This document shows positions 8,805 to 17,827 of a stretch of 64,000 nt of DNA, in pieces; within the stretch, counting starts at the first letter, position 1, and each line of letters begins with the position of its first letter. The translations under genes and the position numbers were made by a program. The notes below the pieces were generated by a model. It was not told where the DNA came from. It searched no databases and worked only from the letters and a program-made list of their open reading frames with translations. This DNA is from Paenibacillus qinlingensis (GTDB taxonomy: Bacteria; Bacillota; Bacilli; Paenibacillales; NBRC-103111): positions 186,001 to 250,000 of the forward strand of contig NZ_JABMKY010000009.1 of the NCBI RefSeq assembly GCF_013204845.1, read 5' to 3'.

Positions 8805-9941
8805 CTAGGGATATACATGCACTTTGGCAGCGCCAATTTCCCAGAAAGAGGGATATCCTTGCAGCTTCGCTAATGCTTCCATGTAGTAGTAATCACCGTA
8901 AATGAGCGGCTTATTGATATTCTGATTCATTGGTACGTTGCCCGTGCCTGAGAGCAAGATCGCTTCTTCGGAATCAACTGCAACATAATGAATGGAGAGG
9001 GATTCCAAGATCGCACATGCTTGTTCCTTATAAAAGAGCGCCCGATCGCCTGCACATACCGCAGCCAGGTCTAGCAGTCCGCTTGCCGCAATCGCTGCGG
9101 CACTCGTATCACGCGATGCCCCCTCGAAGGTAGGCAATCGGAAGTCCCAATACGGCACCTTATCCTCAGGTAAGTGTGCTAGGAAGAATGAGGCTGCATG
9201 CTCCGCTGCTGCCAGCAGGTCGGCACGGCCGGTATGACGGTAGCTGAGCACCGAGCCATAGATCGACCATGCCGAACCCCGTGCCCATGCGGACTCTTCC
9301 GCATAGCCTTGGCCACCGAGAGCGCCGGTGCGCTCACCCGTCTCTGGGTCGAAGCAGACGATATGATGCGCGGAGCCATCTTCGCGAATAAACTGCTTGG
9401 CGGCCATACCCGCGTGCGCCTCAGCGATATGTTTGAAGCGAGGATCGTTCGTTTGTTGCGACGCCCAGTAGAGCAGTGGCAAATTCATCATGCAATCGAT
9501 GATTGCCCATCCTACGCGCTCCGGACTGTTCCATGCGCGGATGAAGTTTCCTTTGATGTTGAATCGACCCGCTAAATGGCTGGCAATCTTCAAAGCCCGG
9601 CGTTTGGATTGCTCATTGCCGGTGAGGTGCCAATTCGCTATCGAAGTTAGCGTCCACATGAAACCCATATCATGATCAAGAGGCTCATAAGCCTCGATTA
9701 CAGCATCCATTTGTGTTTCACAGCTCTCCGCGAAGAGGCGCAATTGTTCATCTTGGCGATCTTGATAGATGAGCCATAAGATTCCAGGCCAGAAACCCGC
9801 TGTCCAGTAGTGCGGCGAGGTCAATTGAAATTGCCCCTCGTTCGATCCGTGAGGAAATGCTGCACCTACTCGCTGGCTCGTGTTCTTTACTTTGCGGACA
9901 CCCTGTTCCCAGGCATCTCCTATCCATTGTTCGATTGTCAT
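8805..9941 (-). CDS. ugl: Unsaturated glucuronyl hydrolase (GH88)
   Basis: The 378-residue cytosolic enzyme has no signal peptide. It matches GH88 in length and motifs: DHDMGF (Asp89 and Asp91) and Asp149 in GWAIIDCMMNLP, which correspond to the Asp88/Asp149 pair known from Bacillus sp. GL1 UGL. The family hydrolyses delta-4,5-unsaturated uronyl oligosaccharides, the products of PL8 lyases, by vinyl ether hydration. I place the start at 9941 (MTIEQWIGDA) because it gives the typical family length and has GAGGGAG upstream; an in-frame ATG at 10010 would add 23 residues and overlap the proposed promoter. As first gene of the operon it ties importer and lyases together functionally. A GH105 assignment is less likely. 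Confidence 0.9.
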   Translation of the reverse strand: MTIEQWIGDAWEQGVRKVKNTSQRVGAAFPHGSNEGQFQLTSPHYWTAGFWPGILWLIYQDRQDEQLRLFAESCETQMDAVIEAYEPLDHDMGFMWTLTSIANWHLTGNEQSKRRALKIASHLAGRFNIKGNFIRAWNSPERVGWAIIDCMMNLPLLYWASQQTNDPRFKHIAEAHAGMAAKQFIREDGSAHHIVCFDPETGERTGALGGQGYAEESAWARGSAWSIYGSVLSYRHTGRADLLAAAEHAASFFLAHLPEDKVPYWDFRLPTFEGASRDTSAAAIAASGLLDLAAVCAGDRALFYKEQACAILESLSIHYVAVDSEEAILLSGTGNVPMNQNINKPLIYGDYYYMEALAKLQGYPSFWEIGAAKVHVYP

Positions 9942-9974
9942 TCTCTCTACACTCCCTCTTCCTTGAATGTCCCA

Positions 9975-10003
9975 AGCATATCTATCCGAGGCCGCTTGCT
10001 CAA
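9975..10003 (-). promoter_or_regulatory. Candidate sigma-A promoter of locus A
   Basis: On the minus strand TTGAGC is followed after 17 bases by TATGCT, each four of six to consensus. It lies 34 bp ahead of the preferred glucuronyl hydrolase start. Weak on its own, but positioned downstream of the hairpin at 10058-10097, so the operon could start cleanly here. Confidence 0.4.
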
Positions 10004-10057
10004 TATACATGTTTTCGTTGGATTAACAGGTTAGGCGCGTGGGCATCCTGAAACGTG

Positions 10058-10097
10058 AAAAAGACGCCATACAAGGGAAATAACCTTGTGTGGCGCC
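10058..10097 (-). terminator. Terminator upstream of locus A
   Basis: A 14-bp stem (GACGCCATACAAGG with CCTTGTGTGGCGCC, mostly paired with G-U pairs) has a 7-nt loop. On the minus strand it is followed by TTTTTCACG. It would stop read-through into the glucuronyl hydrolase operon. The plus-strand side ends TCATTTTCC, so it may work both ways. Confidence 0.65.
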
Positions 10098-10322
10098 TCA
10101 TTTTCCAAATAACTGGATAACATACAGTTAAATCTAGGTAATTCTTATCTTTTCCAATAATAGCTGGAAAACATCCATCTAATTTCATGATAAATCGCCT
10201 ATTCAAGTGAAATCCATAAAAATAGCTACATATTTTACATTTAATCCTAAAATACCACTCAAAATCGAGAAATTAACATCAGGTTTTCCAGTTAAATTGC
10301 CAAGCGGTGGATGGGGAGAGCA

Positions 10323-10795
10323 GTTGAGTTGATGGACTGGTGAGCTAGTTTGTTAAGCAGCAGGTCTGGTGAAGGAGTTTGTTAAGCAGCAGGTCTGGTG
10401 AAGGAGTTTGTTAAGTAGCAGGTCTGGTGAAGGAGTTTGTTAAGCAGCAGGTCTGGTGAAGGAGTTTGTTGAGTAGCAGGTCTGGTGAAGGAGTTTGTTG
10501 AGTAGCAGGTCTGGTGAAGGAGTTTGTTGAGTAGCAGGTCTGGTGAAGGAGTTTGTTGAGTAGCTGGTTTTGAGGTGGAGCATATGGTGTAGCCGTTGTT
10601 CGGGACATGAAGTTTGTGGAGAAGCTGGCATTTGGGGAGTGGCTTGTTGGGTAGCTTGTTTTTGTGGGAGTTTGTAGTGTAACTAGTTTTCGAGGTTGAA
10701 TTTGTCGAGTAGCTGGAGTGTTGGCGTGACTTGTCTAAGATGTGTTTGACTAGGTGACGTAAATTGTAGAGTAGCTAGTCTTGCTTGCGTTGAGT
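10323..10795. repeat. 29-bp tandem repeat array with decaying flanks
   Basis: Seven near-identical 29-bp units run without spacers from 10352 to 10554. Each carries GCAGGTCTGG or GTAGCAGGTCTGG followed by TGAAGGAGTTT. Units 1-4 mostly begin GTTAAG and 5-7 begin GTTGAG. A diverged unit precedes them (10323-10351), and about seven to eight progressively diverged units of 28-33 bp follow to about 10795. The plus strand is strikingly C-poor and G/T-rich. Because 29 is not a multiple of three, peptides across it change frame at each unit, so it is not a coding repeat. There are no unique spacers, so it is not a CRISPR array. Confidence 0.9.
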
Positions 10796-10911
10796 GCCTT
10801 TGGTGTCGTTGTTAGGGAGTCAACCTCAGAGATCGCAAAAAAAGGTGGGCTTTCGCTCACAAGGATTATACGTTACACGTATGCGCTCTCCCTTACATGT
10901 AACGTGAGAAA
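10796..10911. other. Non-coding spacer with secondary inverted repeat
   Basis: The gap from 9942 to 10955 contains no credible gene. Besides the promoter, terminators and minisatellite, 10871-10904 has outer arms CGTTACA and TGTAACG around 20 bases. It lies downstream of the locus B terminator. The 10098-10322 part is A+T-rich with no recognisable element. Confidence 0.5.
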
Positions 10912-10943
10912 AAACCGCCAGAGAAGATCACTCTGACGGTTTC
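10908..10943 (-). terminator. Terminator of locus B
   Basis: A stem of AAACCGCCAGAG with CTCTGACGGTTT (one mismatch) and a 7-nt loop sits 13 bp past the last stop codon of locus B. On the minus strand it continues into TTTTTTCTC. This is a standard rho-independent terminator. Confidence 0.85.
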
Positions 10944-10955
10944 AATCGTGTATCC

Positions 10956-13568
10956 TTAATTACTAACGCTAATGATGAGACTACCCAGCCGTACCGCATC
11001 CCCTTGCGTGGCCATGACAGTGATGCGTGCTTCTCCAACCCCAGTCAGGAGAACATTGCCCGCTTGGTCCACCTCAGCAATAGCAGCATTGTCCGTATAG
11101 AACGCAATTGAGGTCGTGACTGGGTTCAAATTATGCTCAACACCTTCTGAAGTCAATCCTTTCACAGATAACTTCAGCTGGTCCCCCAACTTATTCGAAG
11201 ACGGGGCAAAATACTCATCCCATTTCGAAGCATCAAGATTGGCCTGCTCCTGACTAGTATAGAACCGTACTTCTGAAAATCCATTCCAACCATCCCGTGT
11301 AGGACCATAGCCATAAGATGGCAATCTGACATATCGAGTTTGAACATCTCCCAGTAGGAACATCTCGGGATACAGAATGGTTCCGCTAGTGGACTGCATA
11401 GGAAGCAACTGCTGCCAGTTCACCCCATCATCCGAAATTTCCACCTCGAAATTGTAGGAACGTTCATTTCCCAAATATCCTGCAACAGACATCGAGTGAA
11501 CATTGACCTTACTTCCCAAATCATAACGAATCCATTTAACTTCACCTTGACTAGTTGCTGACCATCTGGTATTTAGATCATTATCTACTGTCTTATTTGG
11601 CGTGTTTACATTCGCATAGCCGTCATTAGCATCTACGTAAGCCACAGGAATCCAAGTAGGAACGAAGGCTACTTCCTCTTTACCTTCTATGGTTACTTTG
11701 ATCCCAGCAAGCGACGGAGGCGCCGTTTGTGCATTCGTGTCCTGCACGAAGGTGAACGTGTAGATACCTACACTCTCAATAGTCAGAACGGCGGTCTCAT
11801 TGAGATTCGCTGCCTGTTTCACCGTAAATCTCGTTTCGGCCCCACTCTCGAGGTCAATCAAAGGAAGGTGCCCATCTGCGGGCAGCAGAAGTCGATATTC
11901 TGTCTGCTTGGGATTGAAAAATGCAACATGTTCACCATCCACTTTCAATCGAAGGTTCAGAAGTTGCGTCAGTTCTTCTTGGAGAGCAGGATCGGCGAAT
12001 TCAAAAGGGCGTTCACTATAAACAAGTAGACCCGAAGTGTCATGATGCAAGTGTACGCCTAACGACTCCGCAAGTTTTCCCGCAGGAAGTGTAACAGCGC
12101 CATTAACCATCTGAGCATTGGCGGTTGCATCCAAACGCGAGACGTTGACCGTATATGTCATCTGACGCTGATCTTTGGACGTCACTTCAATGACAACGGC
12201 ATTATCCCCTACTTGTAATTCGATGTTATATGGCGTACCTGAGACATGAGGAATTCCATTCACCGTCATATGATCGAAAAACCCTGATGTAGAGGCGGGT
12301 GTCAATGCAAATGTGTCTACCTTATTGCCCACATAAATGCTATACACTGTTCGCCACGGACTGAAATTCAATGACCCTCTTGTGAGACTCAAGCTGCTCA
12401 GCGTGGCCACGTTGCCCTGTTTGATCACATGTACAGTATACAATTTCTCTGTTCCATCTTGCGCTGTCACTTGAATTGAAATCATATTACTACCAGTTAG
12501 TAGAGGCATCTGGTAAGTTTCGCCGGAGGATTGAGAATGGCCGTTAATAGTGAGGCTTTTGTATACGGTTGATAACACAACTGGCGTCACCCCCAGACTG
12601 TTCACCTCATCACCCACTTGCACCTGGTAGTTGGTCACATCCGGACTAAAGTTCAACGTCCCCCGGTCTAGTGTCAAGCTGCTTAAGGACGCCTCATCGC
12701 TTAGCGAAATACGATTGACCTGAAGATAATAAGTAAGTGTCGTATTATCCTGCGCAGTAACCACAATTGCTATGGTATTGCTGCCATGCATTAACTGAAC
12801 GGTATAGGTGCTGCCGGATACCGACTCTTGTCCGTTGATTTGTAGACTTTTATATACAGTTGAAGTAACTGTCGGTGTAACGTCAATCGTACTGTAGACA
12901 TTTCCAAGAACATCTAAATGATAGTCTGTAACTTGGGGATTGAAATCAAGTAAACCAGGATTAACCTGTAAGCTAGAAAGAGTCGCATCACTGCTTAAGA
13001 TGGGAGGTGCGGGCGTAAACATCGGCTGAAATCGCACAGCATCAGCTAACACATAGCCTTCAGCGCCATCCACTTTGATTTGAATATAGTTGCCGTCACC
13101 CTTTTGAAATTCAAATTCACCAATCGGAATCCAGACCGCACCTGTGCTTCCCTTTTGGCTCACCGTGACTGAACTAAGTGTTGTTGCACTAGCATCATTC
13201 AGATGAAAAATATCTATTGGCACATTCGTAGAGCGGTTGGATTGTGATCGATACGTTGATACATACACCTTGTACCTTCCCTGCTGAAAAGAAGCCGGCG
13301 TGTTGTATTGCAGGAATTGGCCATTGTGGTCGGCTGGCTTTACGGTGCGGTAGTCACTCCCAATTGATCTTTCAGGATTGGTCGCCGTAGAAGTCGTGTC
13401 CCACGCTCCTTGTATCGTTGCTCCGGAGCTACTATTATCAATGACGATATCATGCATACCTAGGGCATCCTCCAACACTGCAGCTTGAACAACGTGGACA
13501 TTGCCTACTAGCAGAGCAAGAATCATCACAAGAAGAAAAGCCTTTATGGTCATTCTTTTTTGTTTCAT
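10956..13568 (-). CDS. Secreted multidomain carbohydrate-binding or adhesin protein
   Basis: The 870-residue protein starts at an ATG six bases after a GGAGGAGGAGG site and has a signal peptide to about residue 30. Domains in order: a golvesin/xly-like module (about 32-180, with DIVIDN and a closing GYVLADAVRFQ), three cadherin-like beta-sandwich repeats (about 194-290, 293-385 and 391-480, each beginning LSSL...G.L.F.P), and a segment resembling a copper-amine-oxidase N-terminal fold (about 484-550). An F5/8 type C (discoidin/CBM32-like) domain follows (about 640-770, with DNDLNTRWSA and VKWIRYDLGS), then a Big_2-like tail (about 795-868). No catalytic domain is evident. It probably holds substrate or cells at the surface and is the last gene of locus B. 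Confidence 0.8.
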   Translation of the reverse strand: MKQKRMTIKAFLLVMILALLVGNVHVVQAAVLEDALGMHDIVIDNSSSGATIQGAWDTTSTATNPERSIGSDYRTVKPADHNGQFLQYNTPASFQQGRYKVYVSTYRSQSNRSTNVPIDIFHLNDASATTLSSVTVSQKGSTGAVWIPIGEFEFQKGDGNYIQIKVDGAEGYVLADAVRFQPMFTPAPPILSSDATLSSLQVNPGLLDFNPQVTDYHLDVLGNVYSTIDVTPTVTSTVYKSLQINGQESVSGSTYTVQLMHGSNTIAIVVTAQDNTTLTYYLQVNRISLSDEASLSSLTLDRGTLNFSPDVTNYQVQVGDEVNSLGVTPVVLSTVYKSLTINGHSQSSGETYQMPLLTGSNMISIQVTAQDGTEKLYTVHVIKQGNVATLSSLSLTRGSLNFSPWRTVYSIYVGNKVDTFALTPASTSGFFDHMTVNGIPHVSGTPYNIELQVGDNAVVIEVTSKDQRQMTYTVNVSRLDATANAQMVNGAVTLPAGKLAESLGVHLHHDTSGLLVYSERPFEFADPALQEELTQLLNLRLKVDGEHVAFFNPKQTEYRLLLPADGHLPLIDLESGAETRFTVKQAANLNETAVLTIESVGIYTFTFVQDTNAQTAPPSLAGIKVTIEGKEEVAFVPTWIPVAYVDANDGYANVNTPNKTVDNDLNTRWSATSQGEVKWIRYDLGSKVNVHSMSVAGYLGNERSYNFEVEISDDGVNWQQLLPMQSTSGTILYPEMFLLGDVQTRYVRLPSYGYGPTRDGWNGFSEVRFYTSQEQANLDASKWDEYFAPSSNKLGDQLKLSVKGLTSEGVEHNLNPVTTSIAFYTDNAAIAEVDQAGNVLLTGVGEARITVMATQGDAVRLGSLIISVSN

Positions 13569-13662
13569 TGTCAACCTCCTCCTCCTATACGCATGCCACC
13601 GTTAGCTATAATGCCGGGGCGAAGGGCATCGCAACTTCATACTTCCCTCGCCCAACGGGCAC

Positions 13663-16600
13663 TTACTTGTTATAGATCCGGTATAGCATGATCGCTGCTT
13701 CCGCTCTCGTGATTTGCTCCTTAGGGCGCATTCCTTGACCGTCCCCCTCTAGGATACCCGCTCCAACTAAGAGCGAAATACCCTCTCTCGCATACGATGC
13801 CACTTCTGTGCCGTCAATGAAGGAAGCAAGATCGGCTTTTAGTCCTAGCTGTTCTAATTTGCCAGCAATGCGTAAGGCACGAGCCGTCAAAGTAAATATA
13901 TCTTGGCGGGATACCGGCGTCTGAGGGTCGAATTGATTACTCCCTGTTCCCTCGGTTATTCCCAAGGTACGGGAGATTCCGACAGCTTGAGCATAATAAG
14001 CATTCACGTCCACATCGCTGAAATTATCCTGGTAAGCTGCCGACAACCCGAGAGACTTTACAAGCAGCAGAAGGAAATCCGCCCGCGTCATCCCCTCGCT
14101 TGGAGCAAACGTTGCTTCCGAGGTGCCTGCAATAATGCCCTTGGATGCTAGTACTCGGACAGCTTTGTCCGCCCAGGCATACGCGTTCATATCCTGGAAT
14201 TTCTTATCTACGAAAGTTACAACGAATAACGTAGGATTCAAACTACGGACATGGAAGCCAATCCTACCAGTTGCTTGATCATATTTGCTATCCATAATAG
14301 GATCAACTGAGCCATCCGCTCCAATGCGCCATACAACGATATGCTCGGAGTTCCCCAGTTCTTCTGCTGTGGGCTTATATGGGAGAGAGATTCCGATAGA
14401 CGGAAGCAATGTATCTTGTGTCGGAATAACGACGTCGGTCAGAATTTTCATCCGAAGGATCAGTCGATCACCAACCACCTTTTGCGTTGTGCTATCCAAT
14501 TGGGAAGGGTTGACCGGCTCCATGACCAACGCAAACCGAGTTGACTCTGTTTGAGAGAATACGTTACCTGGTAGTGTCACTTGGCCTAAAGGAGTACCGA
14601 TCTCCACGATTAGGTTGCTCCCTTGGGCTTTCATCGTATCGATCGGAAAATCTAAGACATAGGATGTTGCCTTATCAACGGGGTTGACATTCAATCTTAT
14701 TCTTAGCACGCCATTGCCGTCAGGGGTTGCCTGCTTCAGAGCTTCCAGATAAGATTTACTATCTAGCTTTCCTCTCGCGGAGCCGTCTGATTGCACAATC
14801 GGACTCACTTCGACCGAGTTACCGATTACCTTGTTGCCATCTTGCGGGATTCCGGGGTTGGATGGAGTAATCAACTCGTTATTGGAACCAGGTATAGGCT
14901 CTTGCAAAGGTAATACGACTAACCGATCCTGATATCGGATCATTGTGGTCCCACTTGCTTCATCTCGTTCCACATTGGCTCCAAGCGCCTTCGCGGTAAA
15001 TTCCACAGGAACCATCAACTCCCCATCTAGCTCCACTGGGCTAACGATAGGATTACTTGGATTCACCATGACTTTGGCACCACCCGCATAGGCAAAAGGA
15101 CTGTTCGCTAGAAGTGCAGCATTATCCCCTAATTTCTCGCTCAACAGCAAGAGATGATCAGGGGCAGCATGCCACTCCGACATGTTGACAACCTCTGCAT
15201 ATTGAGTTGGCGGTGCTTCTCCACTTTTCAAAGGGATAAACTGAACAGCCAAACGTGCATTTGTTACATCTTTCATGTGAATAGATAACTTCGTCCCATA
15301 GTTGCTGCTCTGAATTGTCGGATTAGGCGACCAAGGAAATGGCTTCGCATCCATAACACTAAAGGTCGCATCCTGCGGGCCATCTGCGATATGTGCCCAC
15401 ATTCTTTTCCCATTCTGGGTTAACATGACGGATTTTCCGTTATCTGTGATCTGGATCGAAGCAGCAGTGTGCATGAACCACCAGACATCTGCAGGCTGTG
15501 TCGCCGTGATCTCGTCCTGCACGAGCACCTTAGAGCGGCCATCGTATAGCCGAATACCTCTCCTAGCGCTCGTCACATCCCGTGCATACGCTTGTGACAT
15601 ATCCATGATTCCAAACGCTTCGGTGGAATTGCTCTGATGATCTACAACGGTACCTGTCGCATTGATATCTTGGTCAACGCCCCCTTTGGCCGGATTGATG
15701 GCCAATGTATTCTGACCTTCCGCCCGATTATTGTAATATTGGAAACGTCCCCCAGTGAGATCATTATAGTTAGGCCAATCGTAGTTACCGGCTCCTCGCA
15801 TGGTAGCCCATCTCTGACCCTCTGCCTCTAGGATGAAAGTACCGATGGAGAGGGATGAGTGATTTTCTCGGTTATATCCACCCTTTAACCCCGCATACAC
15901 ACCATTGATATCCTGCCATGAGCTTCTCATCAACACGCTATTCGTACCGGTCGGATTCTGGTAGGCCTTATCTAGAGGGAAGCTCTCCGTGATCGATCGA
16001 TACGCTGAGTTGTACCAGAGTAAAGCATATACAGTTCCCCTCGATGTCACACTGGTACTATCCTCTGCCACCTCTTGGTTCCGTAAGTAATACCAAGCAT
16101 ACTGCGGTTTATTGAATTTTTCTGCGAACCACATCATTGTCGGTGAGTTGACTTTCCCAATGGAACTATCCCCATAATTGAAGGAGCCTGTCATGCCAGC
16201 CAAATAAATCGGAAATTCAGGTGCTTTGGCAACGCCAGGCGCTTCATATAGTTTGTATTTTTCAGGGCGCGGGAAATCTGATTCGAAAGCGGTTTCAAAC
16301 GCAGCCATCGTGTAGGTTAAATAATTGGTCCCATATGCCCAATACATCGCTCCTTCCGGGTAAGCACCTAGAGGCGCGTAGGCTGTCAAACCTTTCTTGA
16401 TGTTTTCGGTTCCCTTTTCCAGAACGAATTCGGCTACATCGGGGTATTCATTGGCTATGGCTAAGGCCGCTATCATCAATCCCCCATTGCAAACCACATT
16501 CCAGTTATGAGTGACTTCCGTAAATCGAGTGCCGCCTTGGCTCTTGCCATTATACCGGTCGACACCGTAAGTCAATCCCTTATCAAGCATGGTGTCTACA

Positions 16601-17781
16601 ATAAACTTGCGCTGTTCCTCCGTCCAATCATAATAATTCCAGTCATAGGCAACAGCGTAAGCCTGAAGCATCTCTGCGACGGACAGGAAGCTCTCAGGCT
16701 TCCAAGTAGGATAGGATGCGGTATTCTGAATTTCCAACCAAAGTCGGTCCAGATACTTCCGTTCCCGCTCAATTTGGAAAGCCATAGACAGGAGAAAGGT
16801 GCGGTTTTCCATTTCCCGTGCATGTTCCAGCACAGCACCGTTATCTGGATTCGTACCGAAAGTCCTTACTGGCGTATGTAACAATTCGTCGGCTTGAGCT
16901 TTGATTCGACTGTACCAATTCATAGGTATATAATCTGCAGCAATTTTACGCTTAATTTCTTGAAAATCTTGGATGAATAACCGTGGATGCTCATTACGTA
17001 TATGTGGCGCCACAGGTACACTCGGGGGCGTCGCTAACTTCGTTTCCCTCACGTCAGGAGCTGGAGTTGGAATTCCTCTCACGATAAGATTATCCACATA
17101 AAAATTAGGGGCAGCAGCGTTGCTTTTGGTCAGACTGAATCTAAGCTCATTAATATCCGTAATTTTGGCATCATTGTAAAAGGGTTGGTTGTCTGCAACC
17201 TTCGTGTTGTCTACCCAGACAGAAAACAAATCCGTTTCCGTGTCCATCTCTACTTTTATCGCCATCCAGGTTTTGAATGGCATGCTGTCATAACGGATTC
17301 TTTTGGTGGGGCCGGTAGGAATATCAAATCGGAAGAAATTCTCAGCGTTAATCGTGGAGTTAATAGCCGATATGGAAGTTAGCAAGGTAGCACCCGCATA
17401 AATTTCCGGCAGCTTAATCTGATCAATCGGTTTACCATCTAACCGCAGATCATAGTTGATTTCTAGCTTCCCACTTAATGAGGGAAACTTTCTTACAGGT
17501 CTGTGAGCAGCGCCCAGCGTACGAATCGTCGACATCAGCGCTTTATTGCCCTCTTCTAACGCTTCTGTTCCACCGTTTTTGGGCCGGTCCACGATTGAAA
17601 CGGTCGTTGCTGGATAGCTCCAGTCCGCTAAATCGCTATTTCCCTCTACGTCGTCGAAAGTGTCATGTACCACAATGGGCAATACCTCGGATGCGGCACG
17701 CGTGTGGCCCGAGGGCAGGAGTATTAATCCTGCCGCCAGTCCAAACATTGCAATAGATAGTTTCCCTTTTCTTTTCAACAT
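13663..17781 (-). CDS. Surface-anchored heparinase II/III-like polysaccharide lyase with three SLH domains
   Basis: A 1372-residue protein. After the signal peptide comes a LamG-like jelly roll (about 35-240), then an alpha/alpha-toroid from about 259 (HPRLFI) with HNWNVVCNGG near 427 and YPEGAMYWAYG. The heparinase II/III-type beta domain follows, with ENHSSLSIGTFILEAEGQRW near 640. Next are a copper-amine-oxidase-like module (about 904-950), a domain of a kind often found next to SLH repeats (about 985-1195) and three SLH domains (about 1197-1372, ending RAEAAIMLYRIYNK). SLH domains bind pyruvylated wall polymer, so the lyase is displayed on the cell. Relatives act on heparin, heparan sulfate, alginate or other uronans; specificity cannot be read here. 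The ATG at 17781 has AAGGAGG five bases upstream. Confidence 0.88.
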   Translation of the reverse strand: MLKRKGKLSIAMFGLAAGLILLPSGHTRAASEVLPIVVHDTFDDVEGNSDLADWSYPATTVSIVDRPKNGGTEALEEGNKALMSTIRTLGAAHRPVRKFPSLSGKLEINYDLRLDGKPIDQIKLPEIYAGATLLTSISAINSTINAENFFRFDIPTGPTKRIRYDSMPFKTWMAIKVEMDTETDLFSVWVDNTKVADNQPFYNDAKITDINELRFSLTKSNAAAPNFYVDNLIVRGIPTPAPDVRETKLATPPSVPVAPHIRNEHPRLFIQDFQEIKRKIAADYIPMNWYSRIKAQADELLHTPVRTFGTNPDNGAVLEHAREMENRTFLLSMAFQIERERKYLDRLWLEIQNTASYPTWKPESFLSVAEMLQAYAVAYDWNYYDWTEEQRKFIVDTMLDKGLTYGVDRYNGKSQGGTRFTEVTHNWNVVCNGGLMIAALAIANEYPDVAEFVLEKGTENIKKGLTAYAPLGAYPEGAMYWAYGTNYLTYTMAAFETAFESDFPRPEKYKLYEAPGVAKAPEFPIYLAGMTGSFNYGDSSIGKVNSPTMMWFAEKFNKPQYAWYYLRNQEVAEDSTSVTSRGTVYALLWYNSAYRSITESFPLDKAYQNPTGTNSVLMRSSWQDINGVYAGLKGGYNRENHSSLSIGTFILEAEGQRWATMRGAGNYDWPNYNDLTGGRFQYYNNRAEGQNTLAINPAKGGVDQDINATGTVVDHQSNSTEAFGIMDMSQAYARDVTSARRGIRLYDGRSKVLVQDEITATQPADVWWFMHTAASIQITDNGKSVMLTQNGKRMWAHIADGPQDATFSVMDAKPFPWSPNPTIQSSNYGTKLSIHMKDVTNARLAVQFIPLKSGEAPPTQYAEVVNMSEWHAAPDHLLLLSEKLGDNAALLANSPFAYAGGAKVMVNPSNPIVSPVELDGELMVPVEFTAKALGANVERDEASGTTMIRYQDRLVVLPLQEPIPGSNNELITPSNPGIPQDGNKVIGNSVEVSPIVQSDGSARGKLDSKSYLEALKQATPDGNGVLRIRLNVNPVDKATSYVLDFPIDTMKAQGSNLIVEIGTPLGQVTLPGNVFSQTESTRFALVMEPVNPSQLDSTTQKVVGDRLILRMKILTDVVIPTQDTLLPSIGISLPYKPTAEELGNSEHIVVWRIGADGSVDPIMDSKYDQATGRIGFHVRSLNPTLFVVTFVDKKFQDMNAYAWADKAVRVLASKGIIAGTSEATFAPSEGMTRADFLLLLVKSLGLSAAYQDNFSDVDVNAYYAQAVGISRTLGITEGTGSNQFDPQTPVSRQDIFTLTARALRIAGKLEQLGLKADLASFIDGTEVASYAREGISLLVGAGILEGDGQGMRPKEQITRAEAAIMLYRIYNK

Positions 17782-17827
17782 ACTACCTCCTTATACACCG
17801 TATAATCACTATCTGATTGCACCAGGC

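Noticed and set aside
10000..10206. 68-codon frame upstream of the glucuronyl hydrolase
   Set aside because: Runs through the terminator hairpin at 10058-10097, with no ribosome site.
10098..10322. Possible dispersed Paenibacillus intergenic repeat shared with 50450-50630
   Set aside because: Both stretches share A+T-rich words such as a TATTTTACATTTA run, but the similarity is too short and diffuse to call without a genome-wide search.
10352..10554. CRISPR-like array of direct repeats
   Set aside because: The 29-bp units abut directly with no spacers, and no cas gene is present.
10411..10631. Repetitive short peptides on the minus strand
   Set aside because: They arise from the 29-bp minisatellite, which shifts frame every unit; no ribosome site or start supports them.
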